A stretch of 64,000 nucleotides of DNA from Actinomadura macra NBRC 14102 (GCF_001552215.1 NZ_BCQT01000017.1:124001-188000), one strand, 5' to 3'. Positions 40,542 through 50,236 are shown, counted from the first letter of the stretch. The notes: generated by a model from the sequence alone, not told the origin. Program-made: numbers and translations.

Positions 40542-41948
40542 CTACCGCGCGTCCCCGGCGAGCCGCTCGACGGCCGCGATGAAGGCGTCCCCGCGGGCCG
40601 GGTAGTTGGCGAACATGTCGAAGGACGCCCCGACGGGGGCGAGCAGCACGGTGTCGCCGGGGCGGGCGAGCCCGGCGGCTTCGGTGACGACGCGGTCCAT
40701 GGCCCCAGTGTCGGTGTCGGCGACGTCCACGACCGGGACATCCGGGGCGTGTCGCGCGAGTGCCGCGGCGATCCGGTGCCGGTCGCGTCCCATCAGCACC
40801 ACGCCCCGCAGCCGCCCGGCGCAGGAGCGCACCAGATCGTCGACGTCCAGGCCCTTGAGCAGGCCGCCCGCGATCCACACCACCGGCTCGTAGGCCGCCA
40901 GGGACGCGGCGGCGGCGTGCGGCTGCGTCGCCTTGGAGTCGTTGATGTAGGTCACGCCCGCGACGTCCGCGACGTGCTGGATGCGGTGCGGGTCGGGCAC
41001 GAAGTCCCGGAGCCCCTCCCGGACGGCCTCGGGCGGCACCCCGAACGCCCGTGCCAGGCCCGCCGCCGCCAGCGCGTTGGCGACATTGTGCGGCGCGAAC
41101 GGGCGGACGTCGTCGACCGCGGCCAGCTCGGCGGCCTCGTGCGCCGGGTCGGCGGTGAACGCCCGGTCGACCAGCAGGTCCTCGACGACACCCAGTTCAC
41201 CGGGCCGCGGTACCCGCAGGGTGAAGCCGGCCCGGCGCGCCACGCCCTCCGCGGTCTCGGCCAGCGCGGTGGACGTCGCGTCGTCGGCGTTGTAGACCGC
41301 GACCGTGCCCGGCGCGAAGATCTTGGCCTTCGCGGCGACATAGGCGTCCATGGAGCCGTGCCAGTCGAGGTGGTCGGGCGCGATGTTCAGTACGGTCGCC
41401 GCGGCCGGGGCGAGGGAACTCGACCAGTGGAGCTGGTAGCTGGACAGCTCCACGGCCAGCACGTCGTTCGGCTCGGTGACGGCCTCCACGATCGGCGTCC
41501 CCACGTTGCCGACCGCGAGGGCCTTGTGCCCCGCCGCGGCGAGCATGCACGCCAGCATCCGCACGACGGTGGTCTTGCCGTCGGTCCCGGTGATGGCCAG
41601 CCAGGGCGCCGCCCCCTCGGCCGGGCGGAGCCGCCATGCCAGCTCGACCTCGCCGACGATCTCGATTCCGGCGGCGGCGGCCGCGGCGAGCAGCGGCGCG
41701 TCCGGGCGCCAGCCGGGCGAGGTCACGACCAGGCCGGTGCCCGCCGGCAGCGCCTCGCCGTCGCCCAGCCGGACGGTGACGCCTCGGCCGGTGAGGTCGG
41801 CGGCGTGCCGCCGCCACTCGTCGTCGTCGCGGGCCTCCACGATGGTGACGCGGGCGCCGCGCGCCGCGAGCACGCGGGCGGCGGCACGGCCCGACACGCC
41901 GAGCCCGGCCACGCAGACGTTCAGGCCGTCCCAGGGACTGGTGGTCAC
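40542..41948 (-). CDS. murD: UDP-N-acetylmuramoylalanine--D-glutamate ligase
   Basis: 468 residues. It adds D-Glu to UDP-MurNAc-L-Ala. The N-terminal VCVAGLGVSGRAAARVLAARGARVTIVE, the ATP loop AITGTDGKTTVVRML, ELSSYQLHW, LNIAPDHLDWHGSMDAY, NDSKATQPHAAAASL and LLAPVGASFDMFANYPARGDAF are all MurD signatures. The GTG at 41948 overlaps the mraY stop (GTGA); an ATG at 41963 is an alternative start. Confidence 0.97.
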   Translation of the reverse strand: MTTSPWDGLNVCVAGLGVSGRAAARVLAARGARVTIVEARDDDEWRRHAADLTGRGVTVRLGDGEALPAGTGLVVTSPGWRPDAPLLAAAAAAGIEIVGEVELAWRLRPAEGAAPWLAITGTDGKTTVVRMLACMLAAAGHKALAVGNVGTPIVEAVTEPNDVLAVELSSYQLHWSSSLAPAAATVLNIAPDHLDWHGSMDAYVAAKAKIFAPGTVAVYNADDATSTALAETAEGVARRAGFTLRVPRPGELGVVEDLLVDRAFTADPAHEAAELAAVDDVRPFAPHNVANALAAAGLARAFGVPPEAVREGLRDFVPDPHRIQHVADVAGVTYINDSKATQPHAAAASLAAYEPVVWIAGGLLKGLDVDDLVRSCAGRLRGVVLMGRDRHRIAAALARHAPDVPVVDVADTDTGAMDRVVTEAAGLARPGDTVLLAPVGASFDMFANYPARGDAFIAAVERLAGDAR

Positions 41949-43006
41949 TTCTTGGGCATCCATTCCAGGTAGAACAGGCCGATGCCGATCGCGACGAACA
42001 GCGCCGACATCAGCCAGAAGCGCACGACGATCGTGGTCTCGGCCCAGCCGGACAGTTCGAAGTGGTGCTGCAGCGGCGCCATCTTGAACACGCGCTTGCC
42101 GGTCAGCTTGAACCCGCCGACCTGGATCATCACCGACAGGGTGATCATCACGATCAGCCCGCAGAGGATGGCGAGCAGGAACTGGGTGCGGGTGAGGATC
42201 GCGAGGCCGACCAGTACGCCGCCGAGGGCCAGCGACCCGGTGTCGCCCATGAAGATCTTGGCGGGCGGGGCGTTCCACCACAGGAAGCCGAACACGCCGC
42301 CGAGCACGGCCGCGGCGACCACCGCGAGGTCCAGGGGGTCGCGGACGCTGTAGCAGTTGGGGGCGAGGGCGAAGTCGTAGCAGCTGTTGCGCAGCTGCCA
42401 GTTGCCAATGATCACGTACGCCGCCAGCACCATGCCGGCCGGCCCCGCCGCGAGGCCGTCCAGGCCGTCGGTCAGATTCACGCCGTTGGACATGGCGGCG
42501 ATGAGCAGCAGCGCCCACACCACGAACAGGTAGGGGCCGATCGAGGGGCCGAAGTCGCGCAGGAAGGACAGGTGGGGGTCCGCGGGGGTGATGTCGTAGC
42601 CGTTGGGGAAGTTCAGCGACGCGACCGCGAAGACCACGCCGACGAGGATGATGCCGATCATCTTGGCGCCGCTGCGCAGGCCGAGGCTGCGCTGCTTGAA
42701 CACCTTGATGTAGTCGTCCACGAACCCGACGAGGCCGAGGCCCGTCATCAGGAACAGCACGAGGATTCCCGAGACCGTCGGCGCGTTCCCGGTGAACAGA
42801 TGCGCCGCCGCGTAGCCGACGAGCGAGCCGACGATGAAGACCGTCCCGCCCATCGTGGGGGTGCCGCGCTTGGTGAGGTGCGCCTCGGGGCCCTCGTCCC
42901 GGATCATCTGGCCGTACCCCAGCCGGTTGACGATCCGGATCCAGACTGGGGTGCCGACCATGACGAAGATCAGCGCCACCCCGGCGGCGATGATGATGTT
43001 GGTCAT
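41945..43006 (-). CDS. mraY: Phospho-MurNAc-pentapeptide transferase (MraY)
   Basis: 353-residue polytopic enzyme that links MurNAc-pentapeptide to undecaprenyl phosphate, making lipid I. The catalytic/Mg motifs are GLVGFVDDYIKV (Asp-Asp), NLTDGLDGLAAGPAGM and FLWWNAPPAKIFMGDTGSLALGG; HHHFE-like LQHHFELSGWAETTIVVRFWL closes the protein. ATG 43006 overlaps the murF stop (ATGA). Confidence 0.98.
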   Translation of the reverse strand: MTNIIIAAGVALIFVMVGTPVWIRIVNRLGYGQMIRDEGPEAHLTKRGTPTMGGTVFIVGSLVGYAAAHLFTGNAPTVSGILVLFLMTGLGLVGFVDDYIKVFKQRSLGLRSGAKMIGIILVGVVFAVASLNFPNGYDITPADPHLSFLRDFGPSIGPYLFVVWALLLIAAMSNGVNLTDGLDGLAAGPAGMVLAAYVIIGNWQLRNSCYDFALAPNCYSVRDPLDLAVVAAAVLGGVFGFLWWNAPPAKIFMGDTGSLALGGVLVGLAILTRTQFLLAILCGLIVMITLSVMIQVGGFKLTGKRVFKMAPLQHHFELSGWAETTIVVRFWLMSALFVAIGIGLFYLEWMPKK

Positions 43007-44397
43007 CGGGCGGCCTCCCCGGCGCGGCCGTCGAGGATCGCCTCGGCCACCCGTTCGAGGCCGGCCACGCGGGAGCCCTTCACCAGCACGACGTCCCGCG
43101 GCCGGAGCCGCTCGCTGAGCGCGGTCACGGCCGCGCCGACGTCATCCACCTGTACGCACTCTCCCGTCCATGACGCCACCTGCCCGGCCCCTTCGGCCAT
43201 CGGCGCCGCGTTCGCGCCGACGACGATGAGTCCGGCGAACCCGCTGCGCGCGACATGCTGCCCGATCTTGGCATGTTCCGCCACAGACACGGCGCCCAGT
43301 TCGGCCATCTCCCCCAGCACCGCGAACGCGCGCCGGCCGCGGGCGAGGTGGCCGAGGGTGTCCAGCGCGGCGCGGGTCGAGTCGGGATTGGCGTTGTAGG
43401 CGTCGTTGACGACGGTCACGCCGTCGTCGCGCTCGGTGACCTCCATCCGCCAGCGGCTCACCGGCCCGGCTTCCGACAGCGCCGCCGCGACCGTGTCCGG
43501 CGCGAGGCCCGCCGCGCGGGCCGCCGCAGCCGCGGCCAGCGCGTTCGGGACGGCGTGCGCCCCGTACAGGCGCAGCGCGACCGGCGCCCTGCCCTCGGGC
43601 GTGACGAGGGTGAACCGTGCGCGGCCCTGCCCGTCGAGCGTCTCGTCCTCGGCGCGGACGGTCGCGCCGGGCGAGCGGCCGAAGGTGACGACCTCGCCCG
43701 CGGTCCGAGGCGCCATGGCCGCCACCAGGGGGTCGTCGGCGTTGAGGACGGCGGTGCCGCCCGCCGGGACGGCCTCCACGAGTTCTCCCTTGGCCAGGGC
43801 GATGTTCTCCCGGCTGCCGAACTCCCCGACGTGGGCGGTGCCGACGTTCAGCACGACGCCGATGTCCGGGCGGGCGATCCCGGTCAGGTAGGCGATGTGG
43901 CCGATGCCGCGGGCGCCCATCTCCAGCACCAGGTGCCGGGTGCCCTCGTCGGCGCGCAGCACGGTGAGCGGTAGCCCGATCTCGTTGTTGAACGACCCGG
44001 GCGGCCACACGGTGGGGCCGGCACGGGACACGACCTGCGCGATGAGGTCCTTGGTGGAGGTCTTGCCGGCCGAGCCGGTGACCGCGGCGACCGTGACGTC
44101 CGGCAGCCGCTCCAGGACGCCGCGGGCCAGCCGCCCGAGCGCCTCCTGGACGTCGTCGACCACCACGGCCGGGCCGTCCACCGGGCGCTGCGCGAGCACC
44201 CCGGCGGCGCCCGCGGCGAGCGCGCCGGAGACGAACGCGTGCCCGTCCGTCCGCTCGCCCTTCAGCGCCGCGAACAACGCCCCGGGCCCTGCCGCCCGGG
44301 AGTCGATGACCACGGGACCGCTCACCACGGCGCCGGGAGGCCCGTGGAGGGAGCCCCCGGTGATCTCCGCGATCGTCGATAGCGGAAGTGGGATCAC
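43003..44397 (-). CDS. murF: UDP-MurNAc-tripeptide--D-alanyl-D-alanine ligase
   Basis: 464 residues. It adds D-Ala-D-Ala to the UDP-MurNAc-tripeptide. Seen are VVIDSRAAGPGALFAALKGERTDGHAFV, the ATP loop VAAVTGSAGKTSTKDL, SFNNEIGLPLTVL, EMGARGIGHI, VVNDAYNANPDSTRAALDTL and AVLGEMAELG. GTG 44397 overlaps the murE stop (GTGA). Confidence 0.97.
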   Translation of the reverse strand: MIPLPLSTIAEITGGSLHGPPGAVVSGPVVIDSRAAGPGALFAALKGERTDGHAFVSGALAAGAAGVLAQRPVDGPAVVVDDVQEALGRLARGVLERLPDVTVAAVTGSAGKTSTKDLIAQVVSRAGPTVWPPGSFNNEIGLPLTVLRADEGTRHLVLEMGARGIGHIAYLTGIARPDIGVVLNVGTAHVGEFGSRENIALAKGELVEAVPAGGTAVLNADDPLVAAMAPRTAGEVVTFGRSPGATVRAEDETLDGQGRARFTLVTPEGRAPVALRLYGAHAVPNALAAAAAARAAGLAPDTVAAALSEAGPVSRWRMEVTERDDGVTVVNDAYNANPDSTRAALDTLGHLARGRRAFAVLGEMAELGAVSVAEHAKIGQHVARSGFAGLIVVGANAAPMAEGAGQVASWTGECVQVDDVGAAVTALSERLRPRDVVLVKGSRVAGLERVAEAILDGRAGEAAR

Positions 44398-45962
44398 GCT
44401 TGCGTCCCGTCCCCTCTTGTTCCCTTGTCCTGACGGCCGGTGTGCCGGCCGTGCCGGCGCAGCGCCTCGCGGAGGACCTCGCGGTCGTCGAACGGCTGCA
44501 CCTCACCCGCTGCGTACTGGCCCTGCTCGTGCCCCTTGCCGGCGATGACCAGCACGTCGCCGCGGCGGGCCCGGCCGGCGGCCAGCGCGATGGCGGCGGC
44601 ACGGTCGGGCTCGACGACGATGTGGGCCCGCTGCGCCTGCGGCACCTTCAACCCGCCCTCGACCATAGCGGCGAGGATCGCGAGCGGGTCCTCCGACCTC
44701 GGGTTGTCGTTGGTGAAGTACGCCATGTCGGCGAGACGGGCCGCGGCCTCACCCATCAGCGGGCGCTTGCCGCGGTCGCGGTCGCCGCCGCAGCCGAGCA
44801 CCACCATGAGGCTGCCCTCGGTGACGCGGCGCAGCGCGGTCAGGACGGCCTCGACCGCGCCGGGCTTGTGGGAGTAGTCGACGAGCGCGACGAACTCCTG
44901 GCCCTCGTCCACCCGCTCCAGCCGGCCGGGCACGCCCGGCAGCGAGCCGACCCCGCGCACCGCGGCGGGCAGCGGGATGCCCGCCTCCACCAGCGCGACG
45001 ATCGCCGCGAGCGCGTTGGCGATGTTGAACGGCCCGGCGAGCTGGACGGCGGCGTCGGCCTCGATCCCGCCCGGCCCGACCACGCGGAAGACGCTCCCAT
45101 CGGCGCCGATCCGCACGTCCTCGGCACGCCAGTCGGCCGCCGGGTCGCCGGTCGCCGAGAAGGTCGTGGTCGGGATGGTGGCGGTCGCCAGCAGCCTGCG
45201 GCCGTAGTGGTCGTCGAGGTTGACCACGCCCACCCGCGAGTACTCGGGCGTGAACAGCTTCGCCTTGGCGGCGAAGTAGTCCTCCATGGTGGGGTGGTAG
45301 TCCAGGTGGTCCTGGGACAGGTTCGTGAAGATCGCGACGTCGTAGTGGGCGCCGCCGACGCGTCCCTGCGCGAGCGCGTGGCTGGAGACCTCCATCGCGG
45401 CGGCGCCGACGCCGCGCTCGCGCATCATCGCGAACAGCGCGTGCAGGTCGGTGGCCTCGGGGGTGGTCAGCGAGCTCTGGACGCGGGAGCCGCCGACGCG
45501 GATCTCGACACCGCCGACGAGGCCCGTCTCGATCCCGGCGGCGCGCAGTCCCGCCTCCAGCAGGAACACGGTGGTGGTCTTGCCGCTCGTACCCGTCGCG
45601 CCGATGAGCAGCAGGTCGCGCGCGGGCTCGCCGTACACCCACGCGGCCGCCTCGCCGAGACGGGCGCGGACGTTCGCCACGGCGAGCACCGGCAGCCCGG
45701 TGGCGACCGCCTGGTCGTATCCGTCCGGGTCGGTGAGGACTGCGACCGCGCCGGCCTCGGCGGCCTGGGCGGAGAACTGGGCGCCGTGTGTGCGCGCGCC
45801 GGGAAGCGCGGCGTACAGGTCGCCGGGCATCACCGCGCGCGAGTCGTGCGTGATCCCGGTCGCGGCGATGTCGGCCCAGATGTCGCCCCAGTCGCCCCGC
45901 TCGATGCCGAGAAGCGCCGCGAGCCCGGTCAGCGGACGGGCCGGATTGGTGGTGGGACGCAT
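44394..45962 (-). CDS. murE: UDP-MurNAc-L-Ala-D-Glu--meso-DAP ligase
   Basis: 522 residues. The DNPR motif (FTNDNPRSEDP, near residue 418) binds meso-diaminopimelate, so the wall is of the meso-DAP type; the ATP loop GATGTSGKTTTVFLLEAGL and HDSRAVMPGDLYAALPGARTHGAQF are intact. ATG 45962 is chosen from the family start; weak GAAAG ribosome site. It lies 80 bp after ftsI and overlaps murF by 4 nt. Confidence 0.97.
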   Translation of the reverse strand: MRPTTNPARPLTGLAALLGIERGDWGDIWADIAATGITHDSRAVMPGDLYAALPGARTHGAQFSAQAAEAGAVAVLTDPDGYDQAVATGLPVLAVANVRARLGEAAAWVYGEPARDLLLIGATGTSGKTTTVFLLEAGLRAAGIETGLVGGVEIRVGGSRVQSSLTTPEATDLHALFAMMRERGVGAAAMEVSSHALAQGRVGGAHYDVAIFTNLSQDHLDYHPTMEDYFAAKAKLFTPEYSRVGVVNLDDHYGRRLLATATIPTTTFSATGDPAADWRAEDVRIGADGSVFRVVGPGGIEADAAVQLAGPFNIANALAAIVALVEAGIPLPAAVRGVGSLPGVPGRLERVDEGQEFVALVDYSHKPGAVEAVLTALRRVTEGSLMVVLGCGGDRDRGKRPLMGEAAARLADMAYFTNDNPRSEDPLAILAAMVEGGLKVPQAQRAHIVVEPDRAAAIALAAGRARRGDVLVIAGKGHEQGQYAAGEVQPFDDREVLREALRRHGRHTGRQDKGTRGDGTQA

Positions 45963-46042
45963 GGCGTTTCTTTCGTTGCGAGCGGAACGGGACTGCGGGG
46001 ACACGGGTCGTGAACTCACGGCGAGGAGGGTACTCGCTGGGC

Positions 46043-48256
46043 TCAGCCTCCGGCGTAGATCTTGGCGATCGGCGGCCTGCTCCCCGTCGGCGGGATCTTC
46101 TGGGTCTGGAGGGCGAAGCCCATCACGTCCCGGAAGACCGGCGCGGCCGCATCGCCACCATAGTGGCTGCCCCGCCTGGGAGCCTGCAGGACGACCTGGA
46201 CGACGAGCTGAGGATCGTCGGCCGGGGCGAACCCGGCGAAGGAGGCGGTGTAGCCGCCGCCCCGGTAGCAGCCGCAGCGCGGGTTCACGATCTCGGCGGT
46301 GCCGGTCTTGCCCGCCACACGGTAGCCGGGGATCTGCGCCTTCGGCGCGGTGCCCTCGCCGGTGGTGACGCCCTCCAGCATGTCGCTGATCTGCCGAGCC
46401 GTCGTGGCGCTGATGACCTGCTTGCGCGACGGCGGGGACGCGGGGGTGAACCTGTCGTTCTCGCCGACGGTGCCCGCGATGAGGTTGGGGGTGACGCGCA
46501 CGCCGCCGTTGGCGATGGTCGCGTAGACGCTCGCCATCTGCACGGCGTTCACCGAGACGGTCTGGCCGAACGCGATCGGGTAGCGGTCGGTGCCCGACCA
46601 GCGCGAAGGCGGCTGGAGCAGCCCGGCCGTCTCGCCCGGCAGCGGAAGGCCGGTCTTCTGACCGAACCCGAAGTCGCGCAGCGTCTGGTGGAGTTGCTGG
46701 GCGGTGATGTGCTCGCTGGCCATGATGGTGCCGACGTTGCTGGACTTGGCCAGCACCCCGGCGAAGGTGAGCCGCTCGGGCGCGTGGGAGTGCGAGTCGT
46801 GGAAGATCCGGTCGTACTTGCGGATCCGGTCGGGGACGAGGAACGCCGTGTCGGGGCGGATCCCGCCCTTCTCCATCACGGCCGCGGCGGTCACGACCTT
46901 CCCCGTGCTGCCCGGCTCGTACGCCTCCTGCACCAGGGGGCTTCCCCACCGGTCGGGGTCCGCGCGGCCATAGTCGTTGGGGTCGTAGCCGGGCGCCGAC
47001 GCCATCGCCAGGAGCCGCCCGTCGCGCGGGTCCATCACGATCACCGTGCCGCCGCGGGCGCCGGTGGCCTTGACCTGCTTCTCGATCGCCCGCTGTGCCT
47101 CGAACTGCAGGTCGCGCATCAGCGTGAGCCGGACGCCCTTGCCGGGCACCGACGGGCGGCGCTGGTCCTCGCCCATCGGGATGTGCTGGCCTTCGGGGCT
47201 GATCTCGACCTGCTGCCAGCCCGCCCGTCCGGCGAGCACCCCGTTCATGGAGTGCTCCAGGCCGGCGGCGCCCTGCCCTTCTCCGTTCACGAAACCTATG
47301 ACGCCCGCACCCACCGTGTTGTTGGGGTATTCACGACGGTATTCCGGCAATGTCCCGATGCCGAGGAACTTCCAGGACGTGATGAGCCGCGCCTGATCGG
47401 GCCGGACGCCGTGCGCCAGATACACGAACCGGGTGCCGGTCCTGCTGATGGCCTTCATCACCGAGGACGGGTTCAGCCCGAGCGTCGGGGCGAGCGCGTT
47501 CACGATCGCCTGCCGCCGCTGCGGCTTGATGACGAACGGGTCCGCGAAGATCGCGCGGGCCTCCACCGTCATGGCGAGCGGATGCCCCTGCGCGTCGGTG
47601 ATCCCACCGCGGACTGCGGGCAGGTCGATCCGCTGGAGCCGCTGCCGCATCGCCTTCTCGGTGTACTTGCCCGACTCGATCGTCTGGAGTTGGACGAGGC
47701 GCCCGGCGAACAGCGACAGCACGAACGCCACGACGAGCAGCCCGACGTTCAGCCGCTTGAGCGGGTCGCGGCGGTGGAAGGGCGTCCGGGTGCGCGGCCG
47801 GCGCGTGGGGGGCCGCCGCCCAGATCCCGAGCCCGCGGCAGGGCGAGGCCCACGGGCGCCGCCGCCCTGGCGGGGCTTGGCCGGCGCGGCCGCGCCCGAC
47901 CTCGACTTGGTGCTCTGATCCTTCTGCGACGCGGTGGCCTTGGGCTCCCGCGCCGCGGGCTTGGACCCCGGCCTGGGTTCGGACCTGACTCCGGTCGTGG
48001 AGTCGGACTTGGACCCGGCCTTGGGCCCCGCCTTGGCCCCGGGCTTTGCCGCCGCCTTGGGCTCTGCGGGCTTCGCACCGGACGGCTTCGCGCCCGAGGC
48101 CCCCTTCCGGGACGGTGGGACCACGCCGCCGCGCGCAGGGCGGCGAGGCGAGGCGCCCTTCTTGCCCGCGCGGCCGGCGCCGTCCGCCCGGCCTCCGGAC
48201 GGGCGCGGACCGCCGGTCTGGCGTCCGGTGGTCCCGCGTCCCGGCCTCTTCGTCAC
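46043..48256 (-). CDS. ftsI: Septal transpeptidase FtsI/PBP3 with long basic N-terminal tail
   Basis: 737 residues, class B penicillin-binding protein. A 169-residue cytoplasmic tail rich in Lys, Arg, Pro, Ala and Gly precedes the single transmembrane helix (about 170-189). The pedestal starts at QRLQRIDLPAVRGGITDAQG. The transpeptidase has the active Ser in YEPGSTGK (about residue 447), SSN, and KTGTAE (about 650). It crosslinks septal peptidoglycan with FtsW. The tail is far longer than the ~20-40 residues usual in the family. GTG start at 48256. Confidence 0.95.
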   Translation of the reverse strand: MTKRPGRGTTGRQTGGPRPSGGRADGAGRAGKKGASPRRPARGGVVPPSRKGASGAKPSGAKPAEPKAAAKPGAKAGPKAGSKSDSTTGVRSEPRPGSKPAAREPKATASQKDQSTKSRSGAAAPAKPRQGGGARGPRPAAGSGSGRRPPTRRPRTRTPFHRRDPLKRLNVGLLVVAFVLSLFAGRLVQLQTIESGKYTEKAMRQRLQRIDLPAVRGGITDAQGHPLAMTVEARAIFADPFVIKPQRRQAIVNALAPTLGLNPSSVMKAISRTGTRFVYLAHGVRPDQARLITSWKFLGIGTLPEYRREYPNNTVGAGVIGFVNGEGQGAAGLEHSMNGVLAGRAGWQQVEISPEGQHIPMGEDQRRPSVPGKGVRLTLMRDLQFEAQRAIEKQVKATGARGGTVIVMDPRDGRLLAMASAPGYDPNDYGRADPDRWGSPLVQEAYEPGSTGKVVTAAAVMEKGGIRPDTAFLVPDRIRKYDRIFHDSHSHAPERLTFAGVLAKSSNVGTIMASEHITAQQLHQTLRDFGFGQKTGLPLPGETAGLLQPPSRWSGTDRYPIAFGQTVSVNAVQMASVYATIANGGVRVTPNLIAGTVGENDRFTPASPPSRKQVISATTARQISDMLEGVTTGEGTAPKAQIPGYRVAGKTGTAEIVNPRCGCYRGGGYTASFAGFAPADDPQLVVQVVLQAPRRGSHYGGDAAAPVFRDVMGFALQTQKIPPTGSRPPIAKIYAGG

Positions 48257-48290
48257 CGCGTCACCCGCTCCCCGGTGCTACCGCGCGCCC

Positions 48291-48965
48291 TCACGGCGCG
48301 CCCGTCCCGGCCGGGGCGCCGTGGGCGCGGGGGTCGCCGGGCACGACGGTGCCGGGGATGCCGAGGACGCTGGCGGCGCCCGCCGACGCGGCCGCCGAGT
48401 GCGGCACCGGACGGAGCCGGGGACCGCTGGTCTGGCCGGTGTCGCCGTTGACGAACGCCATTCCCTCCCGCGGCCTCATACCGAGGCCCCGGGCCTTGTT
48501 CGCGATCGACTGCGGCGAGTCCTCGCGCGCGATCTCCTCCTCGTAGGCCTGCCGCTGCTGTTCGAGCATCTTGTTGCTCTGCTGCAGCCGGGTCAGGGTG
48601 AAGGCGTCCTTGGCGAGGACGGTGTTGAGGAGCAGCAGGCTCACCAGCGCGCCGCCGAGCAGCCCGACGATGAGCAGCACGAACGGGGTGCGCGGCGGCG
48701 CGTGGCCGGCGGTACGACCCGCCTTGCGGGCGGCCGAGGGCGCGGCCTTCTTCGGCACCGCCTTCTTCGGCGCGGCCTTCCGGGTCTCCGGCTTGGGCGC
48801 GGCCTTGGGCACCGTCTTCGCTGGTTCGGGCTTGTCGGGCGCGGGTTTCTTCGTGGGCGCGGTCTTGGCCGGCGCGGTCCTGGTGGGGGCGGCGCCCCCC
48901 GCGGACCGTGCCGGGACCTTCTTCTTGGGCGTGGAAGCCGGCGGTCGTCCGGTCGTCGTGGTCAT
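48291..48965 (-). CDS. ftsL: FtsL-like divisome protein with Lys/Pro/Ala-rich tail
   Basis: 224 residues. A 93-residue low-complexity basic tail (PKKKVPAR, KTAPTKKPAPDKPEPAKTVPK...) is followed by one transmembrane helix (94-117) and an extracytoplasmic coiled coil (TLTRLQQSNKMLEQQRQAYEEEIAREDSPQSIANKARGLGM), then a Pro/Gly-rich end. The topology and place between rsmH and ftsI identify FtsL, which activates FtsW/FtsI with FtsQ. ATG 48965 overlaps the rsmH stop (ATGA). Confidence 0.9.
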   Translation of the reverse strand: MTTTTGRPPASTPKKKVPARSAGGAAPTRTAPAKTAPTKKPAPDKPEPAKTVPKAAPKPETRKAAPKKAVPKKAAPSAARKAGRTAGHAPPRTPFVLLIVGLLGGALVSLLLLNTVLAKDAFTLTRLQQSNKMLEQQRQAYEEEIAREDSPQSIANKARGLGMRPREGMAFVNGDTGQTSGPRLRPVPHSAAASAGAASVLGIPGTVVPGDPRAHGAPAGTGAP

Positions 48966-49942
48966 GTCGCCTCCCGGACCCGCTCGGCGGCGCGCAACCG
49001 CGCCGATCCGGCCCGTGGGTTGGTCGTGGTCTCCTCGTCGGACGGCGCCTCTGCCCCGCGCGTCAGGAGCCGGAAGCGCGGCTCATGCTCGGGCAGCGGG
49101 ACGGGCAGGTCCGGCGGGGTGGTGTCGGCCGCCTGGGCGGCGAGGACCTGCTTGGTGATGCGGTCCTCCAGGGAGTGGTAGCTGAGGACGGCGACACGGC
49201 CGCCGACCGGGAGGGCGCCGAGGGCCGCGGGCAGCGCCCGGCGCCAGACGTCCAGCTCGCTGTTGACCTCGATGCGCAGCGCCTGGAAGGTGCGTTTGGC
49301 GGGGTTGCCGCCGGTACGGCGCGTCGCGGCGGGGATGGCGGTGCGGACGAGGTCGGCGAGGCGGCGGGTGGACTCCAGCGGGGCGCGCTCGCGCTCGCGG
49401 ACGATCGCCGAGGCGATCCGCTGGGCGAAGCGCTCCTCGCCGTACTGGCGCAGGATCCGCGCGAGGTCTGCGGCCGGGTAGCCGTTGACCACCTCGGCCG
49501 CGGTGCGCCCCCGCGTGCGGTCCATCCGCATGTCCAGCGGCGCGTCGTAGGAGTAGGCGAAGCCGCGGTCGGCCTCGTCCAGTTGCGGGGAGGACACCCC
49601 GAGGTCGAACAGGACGGCGTCCACGGCGGGAACGCCGAGCCTGCCGAGGACCGCGGGGATCTCGTCGTAGACGGCGTGTTCCAGGTTCACCCGGTCGCCG
49701 AACGGGGCGAGCCGGCGCGCGGAGCGCTCCAGCGCGGTGGTGTCGCGGTCGAGGCCGATGAGGCGCAGCCGCGGGTGGGCCGCCAGCATCGCCGCGGCGT
49801 GGCCGCCCATGCCGAGGGTGGCGTCGAGGTAGACGGGGGCGCGTCCGGTGACCGCCGCGATCGCGGGGGCGAGAAGTTCCAGGACGCGACCGAGCATGAC
49901 CGGTACGTGACCGGCCTCGGCCGCGTGGTCTCCCACATCCAT
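48962..49942 (-). CDS. rsmH: 16S rRNA (cytosine(1402)-N4)-methyltransferase
   Basis: 326 residues (MraW). It methylates N4 of C1402 in 16S rRNA. SAM motif YLDATLGMGGHAAAML, DAVLFDLGVSSPQLDEADRGFAYSYDAPLDMRMD and RTFQALRIEVNSELDVW are family signatures; VAVLSYHSLEDRITKQ is the C-terminal motif. ATG 49942 has GGGGGTG 4 nt upstream. It is the second gene of the dcw cluster, 294 bp after mraZ. Confidence 0.97.
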   Translation of the reverse strand: MDVGDHAAEAGHVPVMLGRVLELLAPAIAAVTGRAPVYLDATLGMGGHAAAMLAAHPRLRLIGLDRDTTALERSARRLAPFGDRVNLEHAVYDEIPAVLGRLGVPAVDAVLFDLGVSSPQLDEADRGFAYSYDAPLDMRMDRTRGRTAAEVVNGYPAADLARILRQYGEERFAQRIASAIVRERERAPLESTRRLADLVRTAIPAATRRTGGNPAKRTFQALRIEVNSELDVWRRALPAALGALPVGGRVAVLSYHSLEDRITKQVLAAQAADTTPPDLPVPLPEHEPRFRLLTRGAEAPSDEETTTNPRAGSARLRAAERVREAT

Positions 49943-50236
49943 GGTTCACCCCCTGCTGTGCTGCCACTCGCTCGCGGACTGCGTGGCATCGCCGGACCGG
50001 ACCTGTGTCGTCTGTGGGGGACGACCCCCACTCCCCCCGGAACAGGTCGTCTCACACCCCGGCTTCGGCCTCGCCCGGCCAGGTCCCCATCCGCTGCCCT
50101 AGAGGAAGATCACCGCGTTTTTCGCGCGGGGGGCCGCCGCCTGGCACCGGGGAAGCTGCGCCAGCTGGCTCGGAGAGCGGCTGGAGACCTGGCCGAACGT
50201 GGGCCAGTGCCGGTCAACGGACCGACGAGTCGATTC
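49943..50236 (-). other. mraZ-rsmH intercistronic region with a hairpin
   Basis: 294 bp with no supported gene. It contains a perfect 7-bp hairpin GTGGGGG-ACGA-CCCCCAC (50014-50031). No T-run follows, so it may be an RNA-processing or partial-termination element between mraZ and the rest of the cluster. Confidence 0.4.

Noticed and set aside
46010..48451. 813-codon plus-strand open frame opposite ftsI
   Set aside because: Arg/Gly/Pro-rich shadow of a conserved gene with no ribosome site.
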